A stretch of DNA of 64,000 nt from Halomonas saccharevitans (GCF_900116405.1 NZ_FPAQ01000006.1:58283-122282); one strand, 5' to 3'. Positions 40,458 to 48,820 are shown, numbered from the stretch's first letter. The notes: generated by a model from the sequence alone, not told the origin. Program-made: numbers and translations.

Positions 40458-40492
40458 AAACCGCCCCCATGGCCTGTGCCTGGGGGCGGTTT
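40458..40492. terminator. Bidirectional intrinsic terminator after the second PII gene
   Basis: A perfect 12-bp stem AAACCGCCCCCA/TGGGGGCGGTTT with an 11-nt loop. The A- and T-rich ends serve both the PII gene (+) and fpr (-). Confidence 0.75.
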
Positions 40493-40539
40493 GTCTTCCA
40501 GCTTCAAGCTTATGGCTTACAGCTCCGGGCGAAGCCCGG

Positions 40540-41316
40540 TTATTTCTCGACGAAGGCGCGCTCGATCACGTAGTCGCCGGGCTCGCCCATGCGCGGCGAG
40601 ATGGTGAAGCCGAGCTCGTCGAGCAGGGCGCTGGTATCGTCGAGCATCGCCGGGCTGCCGCAGATCATGGCGCGATCCTGCTTCGGGTCGATGGCCGGCA
40701 GCCCCATGTCGTCGGTGAGCTTGCCGCTGCGGATATGGTCGGTCAGCCGCCCCATGGTGTGGAACTCTTCGCGGGTCACCGTGGGGTAGTAGACCAGCTT
40801 CTCGCTGATCTCCTCGCCGAGGTACTCGTGGGCCGGCAGGTCCTTCTGGATGAAGTCGGCGTAGGCCAGCTCGTTGACGTTACGCACGCCGTGCACCAGC
40901 ACCACCTTCTCGAAGCGCTCGTAGACCTCCGGGTCCTGGATCAGGCTCATGAAGGGCGCGAGGCCCGTGCCGGTGGAGAGCAGGTAGAGGTTGCGCCCCG
41001 GCAGCAGGTCGTCGGTGACCAGGGTGCCGGTGGGCTTGCGGCTGACCATGATCTGATCGCCCACCTCGAGGTGCTGCAGCCGCGAGGTCAGCGGGCCGTC
41101 CTGCACCTTGATACTGAAGAACTCCAGGTGGTCCTCGTAGTTGGGGCTGGCGATGGAGTAGGCCCGCATCAGCGGCTTGCCGTTCACCTCGAGGCCGATC
41201 ATCACGAACTGGCCATTCTTGAAGCGCAGGCTGCGCTCCCGGGTGGTGCGGAAACTGAACAGGGTGTCGTTCCAGTGGTGCACACTGAGAACGTCCTCAA
41301 GCGCAAACTTGCTCAT
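40540..41316 (-). CDS. fpr: Ferredoxin/flavodoxin--NADP+ reductase
   Basis: This 258-residue FAD enzyme passes electrons between NADPH and ferredoxin or flavodoxin, feeding Fe-S and oxidative-stress repair. The start is ATG 41316 after AAGGAG. FAD-binding RAYSIASPNYEDHLEFFSIKV and the NADP-binding LLSTGTGLAPFMSLIQD and MICGSPAML are clear. It is divergent from a FinR-type LysR gene, as for Pseudomonas fpr-1, and has a near-consensus promoter. Confidence 0.95.
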   Translation of the reverse strand: MSKFALEDVLSVHHWNDTLFSFRTTRERSLRFKNGQFVMIGLEVNGKPLMRAYSIASPNYEDHLEFFSIKVQDGPLTSRLQHLEVGDQIMVSRKPTGTLVTDDLLPGRNLYLLSTGTGLAPFMSLIQDPEVYERFEKVVLVHGVRNVNELAYADFIQKDLPAHEYLGEEISEKLVYYPTVTREEFHTMGRLTDHIRSGKLTDDMGLPAIDPKQDRAMICGSPAMLDDTSALLDELGFTISPRMGEPGDYVIERAFVEK

Positions 41317-41372
41317 GCCGACTCCTTTATATTCCAAAAAAGAATAAATTAGCCCAGTAGATCGATGCAGCA

Positions 41373-41401
41373 ATTCTAAGAGCCGGGAGTTTATCTGTTA
41401 A
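41373..41401 (-). promoter_or_regulatory. fpr promoter
   Basis: On the minus strand TTAACA (41396-41401) and TAGAAT (41373-41378), each 5 of 6, have a 17-nt spacer. Start site about 50 nt upstream of fpr. Confidence 0.75.
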
Positions 41402-41413
41402 ATGGATTGTATG

Positions 41414-41426
41414 GATAACGCTTATC
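41414..41426. promoter_or_regulatory. Candidate LysR (FinR) operator between fpr and finR
   Basis: GATAACGCTTATC is a perfect 5-3-5 inverted repeat 13 bp upstream of the fpr -35. It also abuts TATACT (41427-41432), a likely finR -10. This position suits activation of fpr with autorepression of finR. Confidence 0.5.
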
Positions 41427-41473
41427 TATACTCTGGATATCAACTCTAGAGATCACATCCGCCAAGGAGCGTC

Positions 41474-42400
41474 ATGCGCTACACCCTGCGCCAGCTGGAG
41501 GTCTTCGTCGCCGTCGCCCAGCACGAGAGCGTCTCCCGGGCGGCCCGCGCCCTGGCGCTCTCGCAGTCGGCGACCAGCACCGCCCTGGCCGAGCTGGAAC
41601 GCCAGTTCGACTGCCGGCTGCTCGATCGCCTCGGCAAGCGCCTCAAGCTCAACGCGCTGGGCTTCCAGCTGCTGCCCAAGGCGGTGGCCCTGCTCGATCG
41701 CGCCGAGGAGGTCGAGGAGCTGCTGCGTGGCCAGCAGGGCATCGGCATCCTCGACGTGGGCGCCACCCTGACCATCGGCAACTACCTGGCGACGCTGCTG
41801 ATCAGCGACTTCATGCAGCGCCACCCGGGCAGCCGGGTGCGCCTCTCGGTGCGCAACACCCGCACCATCATCGAGAGCGTGCGCCAGCACGAGCTCGACC
41901 TGGGGCTGATCGAGGGGCAGTGCGAGGAGGAGGATGTGATCACCCAGCCCTGGGTGGAGGACGAGCTGGCGGTGTTCTGCTCGCCGCGCCATCCGCTGGC
42001 CGGCGGCGGCCCGGTGGAGCTCGACCGGCTGCTGCGCGAGGCCTGGATCATGCGCGAACAGGGCTCCGGCACCCGGCTGACCCTGGAGCAGGCCGCCCGA
42101 CACCGCCGCGGGCGTTTCAACATCCTGCTCGAGCTGGAGCACACCGAGGGCATCAAGCGGGCGGTGGAGTCGGGGCTCGGCATCGGCTGCGTCTCCAAGC
42201 TGGCGCTGCGCGACGCCTTCCGTCGCGGCAGCCTGGTGCCCATCACCACCCCGGAGCTCGACCTGAGCCGCCAGTTCACCTTCATCTGGCACCGCCACAA
42301 GTACCTGGCCACCGGCATGCGCGAGTTCCTGAAGCTGTGCCGCCAGATGACCGAGGGCATTCGCCGCAGTGATCAGATCGACCTGCCCCAGGTGCCCTGA
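41474..42400 (+). CDS. finR: LysR family regulator, FinR-like
   Basis: This 308-residue regulator has an N-terminal winged helix (TLRQLEVFVAVAQHESVSRAARALALSQSATSTALAELERQFDCRLLDRLGKRLKLN) and a substrate-binding-like effector domain. In Pseudomonas putida FinR activates fpr-1 under superoxide and osmotic stress; the same divergent arrangement is seen here. GGAG precedes the ATG (AAGGAGCGTC). Confidence 0.88.
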   Translation: MRYTLRQLEVFVAVAQHESVSRAARALALSQSATSTALAELERQFDCRLLDRLGKRLKLNALGFQLLPKAVALLDRAEEVEELLRGQQGIGILDVGATLTIGNYLATLLISDFMQRHPGSRVRLSVRNTRTIIESVRQHELDLGLIEGQCEEEDVITQPWVEDELAVFCSPRHPLAGGGPVELDRLLREAWIMREQGSGTRLTLEQAARHRRGRFNILLELEHTEGIKRAVESGLGIGCVSKLALRDAFRRGSLVPITTPELDLSRQFTFIWHRHKYLATGMREFLKLCRQMTEGIRRSDQIDLPQVP

Positions 42401-42421
42401 CGCCGATGCCCTGACAGCAAA

Positions 42422-42445
42422 CGGCCCGGCTCAATGGCCGGGCCG
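42422..42445. terminator. Bidirectional hairpin between finR and the host-attachment gene
   Basis: A 9-bp stem CGGCCCGGC/GCCGGGCCG with a 6-nt loop, between two convergent genes. It has no T-tract. Confidence 0.6.
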
Positions 42446-42462
42446 CATGACGCGAAAGGGGC

Positions 42463-42891
42463 CTAGCGGAGGTCGCGAACTGCCTCCTGGATATCGGCGG
42501 GGCTGGCCTTGGTCAGATCCTTGACCAGCGAGTGAATCACCAGCTTGGCAGTGGGGCCGTCGAGCTTGTCGCGCAGCTGGCCGAGAAAGCGCGGCGGGGC
42601 GACCAGGATCAGCTTCTCCATGCTGTTGTCGACGCGAGCGCGATAGAGGCGCTCGGCGACCTCGCGGGCAAACATCTCCTCGTGATGCTGGGTCGCCACG
42701 CTCTCGCCGCCGGCACTGCGAGCCGTGGTCGAGGTCGACTCGTGGACATCACCCCCGCGATCCGTGACCAGATCGCCCTCGTGCAGGCGCCCCTCGGCGT
42801 GCACCAGGCTATCCAGCTCACTGACCGTGAGTCCGTCGCGGGTAAACAGGCGCGCCCGCGCCGCATCCGCCACCACGATATAGGTCGTCAT
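42463..42891 (-). CDS. Host attachment protein family (eRF1-like domain)
   Basis: This 142-residue protein starts at ATG 42891 after GAGGAG. MTTYIVVADAARARLFT, a mid-section with HHEEMFAREVAERLYRARVDNSMEKLILVAPPRFLGQLRDKL and the end DLTKASPADIQEAVRDL match the bacterial family named for Agrobacterium host-attachment proteins. The true function is uncertain; some homologues are stress-induced. The frame is open upstream but lacks family similarity. Confidence 0.85.
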   Translation of the reverse strand: MTTYIVVADAARARLFTRDGLTVSELDSLVHAEGRLHEGDLVTDRGGDVHESTSTTARSAGGESVATQHHEEMFAREVAERLYRARVDNSMEKLILVAPPRFLGQLRDKLDGPTAKLVIHSLVKDLTKASPADIQEAVRDLR

Positions 42892-43114
42892 AGTCGCTCC
42901 TCGAAGCCGGTGAGTGGACGAAGGCACGTCCTTCGGGACACCCGCCTTCGCCTCTGATTCAACCTTGGCAAGCGCCCCGGAGTTGGTCAACCGACATTAC
43001 GGTGACACGTCGAGACTGCAGGAGGCCGGGAACTGGGGTAGCATCGCGCCTCGCCCGACACGGAGGTCGGCACGCCTCATCGCCGCGATGTGCATTCCCC
43101 CGGGAGGATCCCCC

Positions 43115-43621
43115 ATGCGACAGTTCCTGTTTCCCCGCCGGCCGCTGGCCCGCGCCACCGTGCTCACCTGCCACCTGCTGCTGCAGCTCGGCCTGCTGGC
43201 CGGGGCCGCCCTGTGGCTGGCGCCCCGCACGCCATGGCTTACGCCGTCCCTCGAGCTGGCCAGCGCCTGGCCGCCCCTGGCGCTGGGCGGCGGGCTCTGG
43301 CTGCTCGCCGCCGTGGCCCTGCGCCTGGTGGCCGAACTCGCCCTGCTGCCCCACCACCTCAGCGCGCAGCGTCCCGGCTTCGCGCCGAGCGCCGTGGTCA
43401 CCCGCTCCTTTGAGCGGCGCCCGGCGGTGCATGACGACGCCCAGTCCTGGACCAGCGGGGCGCGGCGTGCCGCCGACGAGGAGGAGAGCGTCCTGGGCAG
43501 CCCGCGGGTGGTGCGCGGCGCCGAGCGCCGGGCGCCGGCCCGCGTCGCCGACGAGCCCACCCTGGACCTGAACCACCCGGGCGAGGCGGAACCGACGGCG
43601 GCCAACGAGCCGCGGCTCTAG
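43115..43621 (+). CDS. Hypothetical membrane protein with two helices and a disordered tail
   Basis: This 168-residue protein of no recognised family starts at ATG 43115 after GGGAGG. Two hydrophobic helices (ATVLTCHLLLQLGLLAGAALWLA and WPPLALGGGLWLLAAVALRLVAELALL) are followed by an E/A/R-rich tail of about 80 residues with PxVVRGAERR and ADEPTLDLNHPGEAEP. The frame is open 67 codons upstream, but there is no ribosome site there. The preceding 150 bp holds no other gene that I can see. Confidence 0.6.
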   Translation: MRQFLFPRRPLARATVLTCHLLLQLGLLAGAALWLAPRTPWLTPSLELASAWPPLALGGGLWLLAAVALRLVAELALLPHHLSAQRPGFAPSAVVTRSFERRPAVHDDAQSWTSGARRAADEEESVLGSPRVVRGAERRAPARVADEPTLDLNHPGEAEPTAANEPRL

Positions 43622-43661
43622 GTTCGAGTCCGAGCTCGAGTTCGGATACGGCGCCGCACGC

Positions 43662-44045
43662 TCACCCCTGGGCCACGCGGCGCCCTTGCAGCAAGCGTAT
43701 TCCCTTGAGCCCGGTCACCGCGCAGGCCGCCCCCAGGGTATTGGCGAGGATGTCGTGCCAATCGCCGCCGAAGCGACCCGGCACAGGAATCTGGGCGAAC
43801 TCGATGGCCACCCCGAGCAGGGTACTGGCGAGGAAGGCCCGCGGCAGGTGCACCCCGGCGAGCCCGATCAGGCCCGCGAGGCCGGCGTAGGCGATGAAGT
43901 GGCTGGCCTTGTCCCAGGGCAGCGACTCGGGCAGCTCGCTTCCTGACGTCAGGCTGCCCCAGGCGATCACCAGAGCCGCCAGCACGGCGAGCGCCGCCCA
44001 CAGGCGGCGCCACGTCGTCTCGCCTTTTGGAACTCCCGGCGTCAT
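43662..44045 (-). CDS. VanZ-like membrane protein
   Basis: This 127-residue protein has VanZ-type features: an N-terminal helix, LPWDKASHFIAYAGLAGLIGLA, LASTLLGVAIEFAQIPVPGRFGGDWHDILANTLGAACAV. The conserved DK-HF and E-Q-D-DI-AN pattern is clear. The family is named for teicoplanin resistance in Enterococcus, but chromosomal copies have unknown function. It lies 7 nt downstream of hemE and is probably cotranscribed. Confidence 0.82.
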   Translation of the reverse strand: MTPGVPKGETTWRRLWAALAVLAALVIAWGSLTSGSELPESLPWDKASHFIAYAGLAGLIGLAGVHLPRAFLASTLLGVAIEFAQIPVPGRFGGDWHDILANTLGAACAVTGLKGIRLLQGRRVAQG

Positions 44046-44052
44046 CGCCGCC

Positions 44053-45129
44053 TCAGTCCTGGGCGATCTGGCGATGATAGGACGGGCTCAGGTCGTGCAG
44101 CGCATCCATGAAGGCCGTGACGTTGTCCGGATTGGTGAACTGGTTGATGCCGTGACCCAGGTTGAAGATGTGCCCGGGGCCGTGGCCGTAGCTGTCCAGG
44201 GTGCGCGCCACCTCGGCACGAATCGCCGAGGGACGGGCGAACAGCACGTTGGGGTCGAGGTTGCCCTGCAAGGCGACGCGATGGCCGACCCGCGCCCGAG
44301 CGGAGGAGAGCTCGGTGGTCCAGTCCAGGCCCACGGCATCGGAGCCCGCCGCCGCGATGTCCTCGAGCCACTGCCCGCCATTCTTGGTGAACAGGATCAC
44401 CGGCACCCGGCGGCCTTCGTGCTCACGGATCAGGCCGGCCACGATCTGCTCCATGTAGCGCAGCGAGAACTCCAGGTAGGCCGGCGTCGTCAGCGCCCCG
44501 CCCCAGGTATCGAAGATCTGCACCACCTGGGCGCCGGCACGGATCTGGGCGTTGAGGTAGTCGGTGACCGCATGGGCCAGCATGTCGAGCAGCCGATGCA
44601 TGGCATCCGGGGAGTCGTAGAGCATCGTCTTGACGTGACGGAAGTCCTTGCTGGAGGCGCCCTCCACCATGTAGGTGGCCAGCGTCCAGGGGCTGCCGGA
44701 GAAGCCTATCAGCGGCACTCGGCCGTTGAGCTCACAGCGGATGGTCGAGACGGCCCGCATCACGTAGTCCAGGTCGCGCTCGGCATCGGGCACCGACAGG
44801 GCATCCACTTCGGCGGCGGTGCGCACCGGCTTGCGGAATTTCGGCCCCTCGCCGGTCTCGAAGTAGAGACCCAGCCCCATGGCATCGGGGATGGTGAGGA
44901 TGTCCGAGAAGAGGATTGCCGCATCCAGCGGATAGCGCTCCAGCGGCTGCAGGGTAACCTCGCAGGCCAGTTCCTGATTGCGGCAGAGATCCATGAAGCT
45001 GCCGGCATGAGCCCGCACCTCACGATACTCCGGCAGGTAGCGGCCGGCCTGACGCATCATCCAGACCGGGGTGCGGTCAACGGGCTGACGCGCCAGGGCG
45101 CGCAGAAAGCGATCGTTCTTGAGTTCCAT
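44053..45129 (-). CDS. hemE: Uroporphyrinogen decarboxylase
   Basis: This enzyme decarboxylates the four acetate side chains of uroporphyrinogen III to give coproporphyrinogen III. It has 358 residues from ATG 45129 ([37 protein letters not shown]). Other hallmarks are [32 protein letters not shown] and [12 protein letters not shown]. The open frame upstream is not homologous. On the minus strand TACAAT (45162-45167) is a likely -10. Confidence 0.97.
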   Translation of the reverse strand: MELKNDRFLRALARQPVDRTPVWMMRQAGRYLPEYREVRAHAGSFMDLCRNQELACEVTLQPLERYPLDAAILFSDILTIPDAMGLGLYFETGEGPKFRKPVRTAAEVDALSVPDAERDLDYVMRAVSTIRCELNGRVPLIGFSGSPWTLATYMVEGASSKDFRHVKTMLYDSPDAMHRLLDMLAHAVTDYLNAQIRAGAQVVQIFDTWGGALTTPAYLEFSLRYMEQIVAGLIREHEGRRVPVILFTKNGGQWLEDIAAAGSDAVGLDWTTELSSARARVGHRVALQGNLDPNVLFARPSAIRAEVARTLDSYGHGPGHIFNLGHGINQFTNPDNVTAFMDALHDLSPSYHRQIAQD

Positions 45130-45284
45130 GCGGGCGCTCGTCCACGGGAAATGTGGGCGCCATTGTACCCCATCGTAGGCGCCGGGGATGAGCCCCGTGA
45201 TGCACACGGTGAGCCCGCCCGGCCTTCCTGATAGAATGATCGCTCACTCGTCGGCAACGCCGTGGTCTTCCTCCGAGGTACATC

Positions 45285-45920
45285 GTGACGATTCGATTCA
45301 TCGCCGCCTCGCGGCTGCCCACCCCCTGGGCCACCTTCACCATGCACGGCTTCGAGGACGAAGCCACCGGCAAGGATCATATCGCCCTGACCCTGGGCGA
45401 CGTGGCCGACGGCGAACCGGTGCTGGGCCGGGTCCACTCGGAGTGCCTGACCGGCGATGCGCTCTTCTCCATGCGCTGCGACTGCGGCTTTCAGCTGCAG
45501 GAAGCCCTCAAGCGCATCGCCGAGGAGGGCCGTGGGGTGCTGTTCTACCTGCGTCAGGAGGGGCGCGGCATCGGTCTGCTCAACAAGATCCGCGCCTACC
45601 GGCTGCAGGATGCGGGCGCCGACACCGTTGAGGCCAACGAGCAGCTGGGCTTCGCCGCCGATCTGCGCCGCTACGATCTGTGCGTGCCGATGCTCGACCA
45701 CCTGGAGATCACGGCGCTGCGGCTGATGACCAACAATCCCCGCAAGGTCGACGCCCTGACCCAGGCCGGGGTGGCGGTGAGGGAACGCGTGCCGCTGACC
45801 ACCGGTCTAAACCCCCACAACGAACAGTACCTGACCACCAAGGCGGGCAAGCTGGGGCACATGATGGCGCTGGGCGACTTCACCCAGGCCCGCGACGTGG
45901 ACATCGAACGCAAGCCCTGA
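45285..45920 (+). CDS. ribA: GTP cyclohydrolase II
   Basis: This is the first committed step of riboflavin synthesis. It has 211 residues from a GTG start after GAGGT. Zinc ligands are in [20 protein letters not shown] (Cys54, Cys65, Cys67), and the catalytic RQEGRGIGL motif follows. [20 protein letters not shown] is at the C-terminus. It is a stand-alone ribA, without the DHBP synthase fusion. TAGAAT (45232-45237) is a good -10, but I see no FMN riboswitch in the 155-bp leader region. Confidence 0.95.
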   Translation: MTIRFIAASRLPTPWATFTMHGFEDEATGKDHIALTLGDVADGEPVLGRVHSECLTGDALFSMRCDCGFQLQEALKRIAEEGRGVLFYLRQEGRGIGLLNKIRAYRLQDAGADTVEANEQLGFAADLRRYDLCVPMLDHLEITALRLMTNNPRKVDALTQAGVAVRERVPLTTGLNPHNEQYLTTKAGKLGHMMALGDFTQARDVDIERKP

Positions 45921-45990
45921 GCCCTCGAGGCGCGCCGACCGGCATCGGGCCAACCGACATCGGGACAGTGGTCTGAAAGGAGGCGACCCG

Positions 45991-46662
45991 ATGACGCATT
46001 CCCCCGCGAGTGGCGAAACGCCCTACAGCGTCTTCGAAGAATTGCTGCACAGCATCAGCCACGGCATCGGGGCTGCATTGAGCCTCGCCGGCCTCGCGGT
46101 GCTGCTGATACTCGCTAGCCTGGGCGCCCATGTCGACCCCTGGAAGATCGTCGGCATCAGCCTCTACGGCGTCAGCCTGGTGCTGCTCTACACCGCCTCC
46201 ACCCTCTATCACGGCGTTCGCCATCCGCGCCTGAAGCGCCTCTTCCAGTCCCTGGATCACTGCGCGATCTACCTGCTGATCGCCGGCACCTACACCCCCT
46301 TCCTGTTGGTCAACCTGCGTGGCCCGACGGGCTGGACGCTGCTCGCCACGGTCTGGTCGCTGGCGCTGGCGGGGATCGCCTGCAAGCTTGCCTGGCCGCA
46401 TCGCTTCGAGGCGCTGCGGGTGGCGATCTACCTGGTGATGGGCTGGCTGATCGTGCTGGCCGGCGACAGCCTGGCGGCCAGCCTCTCCGGCACCGGCCTC
46501 GCCCTGCTGGTCGCCGGCGGCATCACCTACACCCTGGGCGTGATCTTCTACGCCGTCAGCGCCATCCCCTTCAACCATGCGATCTGGCACCTGTTCGTCA
46601 TGGGCGGCAGCGCCTGCCACTACTTCGCGGTCTACACCGCGGTGCTACCCTTCGCGGCCTGA
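45991..46662 (+). CDS. trhA: Hemolysin III family membrane protein (TrhA/YqfA)
   Basis: This 223-residue PAQR-fold membrane protein has seven predicted helices. The signature VFEELLHSISHGIGAALSLAGLAVLL, YTASTLYHGVRHPRLKRLFQSLDHCAIYLLIAGTYTPF and the C-terminal HAIWHLFVMGGSACHYFAVY are typical; conserved His and Asp residues probably bind zinc. In E. coli TrhA affects membrane lipid homeostasis. AAAGGAGG precedes the ATG. Confidence 0.92.
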   Translation: MTHSPASGETPYSVFEELLHSISHGIGAALSLAGLAVLLILASLGAHVDPWKIVGISLYGVSLVLLYTASTLYHGVRHPRLKRLFQSLDHCAIYLLIAGTYTPFLLVNLRGPTGWTLLATVWSLALAGIACKLAWPHRFEALRVAIYLVMGWLIVLAGDSLAASLSGTGLALLVAGGITYTLGVIFYAVSAIPFNHAIWHLFVMGGSACHYFAVYTAVLPFAA

Positions 46663-46689
46663 GCCGGCGCGGGCCCACCCGATTCGACG

Positions 46690-47319
46690 TCAGCTCGGCT
46701 CGGCGGCGACGCGCTCCCGCTCCACCGCCCGAGCCAGCGCCGGCCGCGCCGAGACGCGCTCGCGATAGGCCGCAAGCGTCGGCGGCAGGCGCATCTTGAA
46801 CTGCACGGCCCAGGTCAGAGTGTGGGCCAGCAGCAGATCCGCCAGAGTGAAGCCCTCTCCCACCAGCCAACCCTCACCGTCGAAGCGACGCGCCAGGGCG
46901 GCGAGAGCCCGCTGGAACTCCCAGGCGGCGGTCGGCAGCACCGCCGGCACCCGCTGCTCGCCCGGCAGCGCGAACTTGTGCTTGGCCTGGGTCCAGAGCG
47001 GCTGCTCCAGCTCACTGATGATGAAGAAGAGCCACTGGTCCACCCGGGCGCGCTCCTCGATGGCCGCCGGCAACAGCGCGCCCGGCTCGCCGTAGCGCTC
47101 CGCCAGGTAGCGACAGATCGCCGCCGACTCGAACAGCGTCAGCTCACCATCCTCCAGCACCGGCACCTTGCCGTCGGGATGGCGCGCCAGGAAGGCTTCC
47201 GACTGGCCTTCGCCGCTCCCCAGGTCAACGTGGTGAGAGACATACTCCAGGCCCAGCTCTTCCAGGGTCCAGGCGACCCGCAGCGAGCGGGAGTTGGGAA
47301 AACCGTAGAGAGTGATCAT
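46690..47319 (-). CDS. Glutathione S-transferase family protein
   Basis: This 209-residue GST has an N-terminal thioredoxin-like domain (MITLYGFPNSRSLRVAWTLEELGLEYV, cis-Pro in GKVPVLEDGELTLFESAAICRYLAERYG) and an all-helical C-terminal domain ending in GFTLADLLLAHTLTWAVQFKM. The catalytic Ser/Tyr is probably Ser10 or Ser12 near the N-terminus. Substrate unknown. Confidence 0.9.
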   Translation of the reverse strand: MITLYGFPNSRSLRVAWTLEELGLEYVSHHVDLGSGEGQSEAFLARHPDGKVPVLEDGELTLFESAAICRYLAERYGEPGALLPAAIEERARVDQWLFFIISELEQPLWTQAKHKFALPGEQRVPAVLPTAAWEFQRALAALARRFDGEGWLVGEGFTLADLLLAHTLTWAVQFKMRLPPTLAAYRERVSARPALARAVERERVAAEPS

Positions 47320-47463
47320 CGGGCGGCTCCTTGGCGATGTCTCGGTACCCCCACGCTAGCGCACCCCCGGCGGCGTGGCGAACCGCACGGCCCCGTTCGC
47401 CCAGCGAAGCGCATTACCGTTGCCCTTCACCGTTGCCGCTCAGCGATAGACCCTCGCCGATCA

Positions 47464-47491
47464 CCCTTAACCGATAGCCCTTAACCGATAG
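47464..47491. repeat. Two tandem 14-bp repeats with degenerate copies upstream
   Basis: CCCTTAACCGATAG occurs twice in tandem (47464-47477 and 47478-47491). Related ACCGTTGCCCTTC and ACCGTTGCCGCTC units lie at about 47,416-47,441. They fill part of the 268-bp gap between the GST gene and the small secreted protein. The 3' part of that gap (47,515-47,560) is AT-rich and probably holds its promoter, though I cannot fix the elements. Confidence 0.8.
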
Positions 47492-47587
47492 CCCCGCTCA
47501 ATCTCGCCCATCGAATTCAATAACTATTCTAATGTTTAGCTGGCTATTAATATGCTCGTCATACACCAACACGACGAGGCACTCGCC

Positions 47588-47869
47588 ATGAAGACCACAC
47601 TGATGACCGCCACCCTGATGCTTGCCGCCCTGCCGCTGGCCGCCCAGGCCGACCCGGCCACCGACAAGGCCCTGCAGCTGAACCAGGAGCCGCTGTCGAG
47701 CGTCGAGCGCTCCGCCTTCGCGGGCGCGCCGGTCGACCTCGAGCGCCTCGATGGTGCCAGCGACGCCATGGCCCAGGCGCGCCTGCGCCTGCGCTCGCAG
47801 CAGGCCGCCATGACCGACTTCGCCGCCAACGGCGACGCCTACCGCCTGGCCCGCGAAGCCACCAGCTGA
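47588..47869 (+). CDS. Small secreted protein of unknown function
   Basis: This 93-residue protein starts at ATG 47588 with GAGG about 9 nt upstream. The signal peptide ends AAQA after residue 21. The mature part (about 72 residues) is Ala-, Leu- and Gln-rich, with no Cys and no recognised domain. It has two likely helices (TDKALQLNQEPLSS and AMAQARLRLRSQQAAMTDFAANG). It stands alone between tandem repeats and before a very strong terminator, so it is expressed as its own unit. Confidence 0.75.
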   Translation: MKTTLMTATLMLAALPLAAQADPATDKALQLNQEPLSSVERSAFAGAPVDLERLDGASDAMAQARLRLRSQQAAMTDFAANGDAYRLAREATS

Positions 47870-47900
47870 GGCGCCGGCCGTTACCCGAGCCACACCCAGC

Positions 47901-47936
47901 ACGCAAAAAGCCCCCGACATCGGGGGCTTTTTGCGT
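47901..47936. terminator. Very strong bidirectional terminator
   Basis: A perfect 16-bp stem with a 4-nt loop (ACAT). The core AAAAAGCCCCCG/CGGGGGCTTTTT provides T-tracts in both directions. It serves the small secreted-protein gene (+) and could stop transcription from djlA (-). Confidence 0.9.
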
Positions 47937-47946
47937 GGGCGGAGCT

Positions 47947-48021
47947 GTCGTAAACCGGGCCGTCTTGAATCGGACCGTTGTGAACCGGCTCATCGTGGAC
48001 AGGCCCTTCGTTAAAAGGGCT
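47947..48021. repeat. Five degenerate 15-bp tandem repeats
   Basis: Consecutive units are GTCGTAAACCGGGCC, GTCTTGAATCGGACC, GTTGTGAACCGGCTC, ATCGTGGACAGGCCC and TTCGTTAAAAGGGCT. The 15-bp period is exact, but the units diverge. Read on the plus strand they would encode a VVNRA-like pentapeptide repeat. They lie between the terminator and the djlA stop; no start or gene is supported. Confidence 0.8.
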
Positions 48022-48031
48022 AAGCGCGGGA

Positions 48032-48793
48032 TCAGGCCGCCGCGCGGGCCTTGCGGATGCGCTCGTAGGCGTTGCCGATCTCGCTGGTACGCTCCTTGGC
48101 CATCTCGCGCATGCTCTCGGGCAGCCCCTTGGCGGCGAGCTTGTCGGGGTGGTTCTCGCTCATCAGCCGACGATAGGCCTTCTTGATCTCGGCGTCGCTG
48201 GCCTCGGCCTCGACCCCCAGCACCCGATAGGCATCCTCCAGGGAGAGGCTGTGCTCGCCGGTACCCTGGGGGCCTCCTCGCAGCATGGCCTCGATCTGGG
48301 CGATCTCGGCCTCAGAGCAACCCAGGCCTCTCGCCACGCGCAGCAGCATCTCATGCTCGGCGGGGTGCAGCTCACCGTCGGCGGTGATCGCCGCGAGCTG
48401 GACCTGCAGGAACACCTGCAGCAGGGCATGCTGGCGCCCCACCACCTGGCGCACCCTGGCAAGCTCCGCCTCCAGGTCGAAGTCCGGCGCCTTGCCGCGG
48501 TTGAAGGCGGTCCGCGCCCGGGCGCGCTGCGCCTCGTTGAGGCGCAGGCGATCCCACAGCTGCCGGGAGGCCTCCAGCTCGTCCTCGGTGACGCGGCCAT
48601 CGGCCTTGCACATGCAGCCCATCACCGCGAAGGTCGAGTCGAGAAACTGCGCCTGGGCGCCGGCCAGCCGACCCAGCACGCTCTTGCGCAGCCGCCGCAC
48701 CAGCCAATAGCCGAGGCCGGCACCGATCAGCAGCCCCAGAGGGCCGCCGATCCAGAAGCCCAGCAGCGCACCGAGCAGAGTCAGAAAAAGCAT
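48032..48793 (-). CDS. djlA: DjlA-type co-chaperone (TerB-like and J domains)
   Basis: This 253-residue protein has an N-terminal membrane anchor (LFLTLLGALLGFWIGGPLGLLIGAGLGYWL), a central TerB-like helical domain (FAVMGCMCKADGRVTEDELEASRQLWDRL and ITADGELHPAEHEMLLRVARGLG) and a C-terminal J domain (EDAYRVLGVEAEASDAEIKKAYRRLMSENHPDKLAAKG) with the essential HPD. It activates DnaK at the membrane. Length and order match E. coli DjlA. Confidence 0.93.
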   Translation of the reverse strand: MLFLTLLGALLGFWIGGPLGLLIGAGLGYWLVRRLRKSVLGRLAGAQAQFLDSTFAVMGCMCKADGRVTEDELEASRQLWDRLRLNEAQRARARTAFNRGKAPDFDLEAELARVRQVVGRQHALLQVFLQVQLAAITADGELHPAEHEMLLRVARGLGCSEAEIAQIEAMLRGGPQGTGEHSLSLEDAYRVLGVEAEASDAEIKKAYRRLMSENHPDKLAAKGLPESMREMAKERTSEIGNAYERIRKARAAA

Positions 48794-48820
48794 CGTCGCC
48801 TCACAGGTAAAGGGAAAGAA

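Noticed and set aside
45130..45284. FMN riboswitch upstream of ribA
   Set aside because: The space is only 155 bp, shared with the divergent hemE promoter, and I could not find the conserved RFN sequence blocks.
47935..48186. Plus-strand frame encoding VVNRA-type pentapeptide repeats
   Set aside because: The frame runs into the djlA gene, has no ribosome site and starts at the end of a terminator stem. Kept as a repeat, not a gene.
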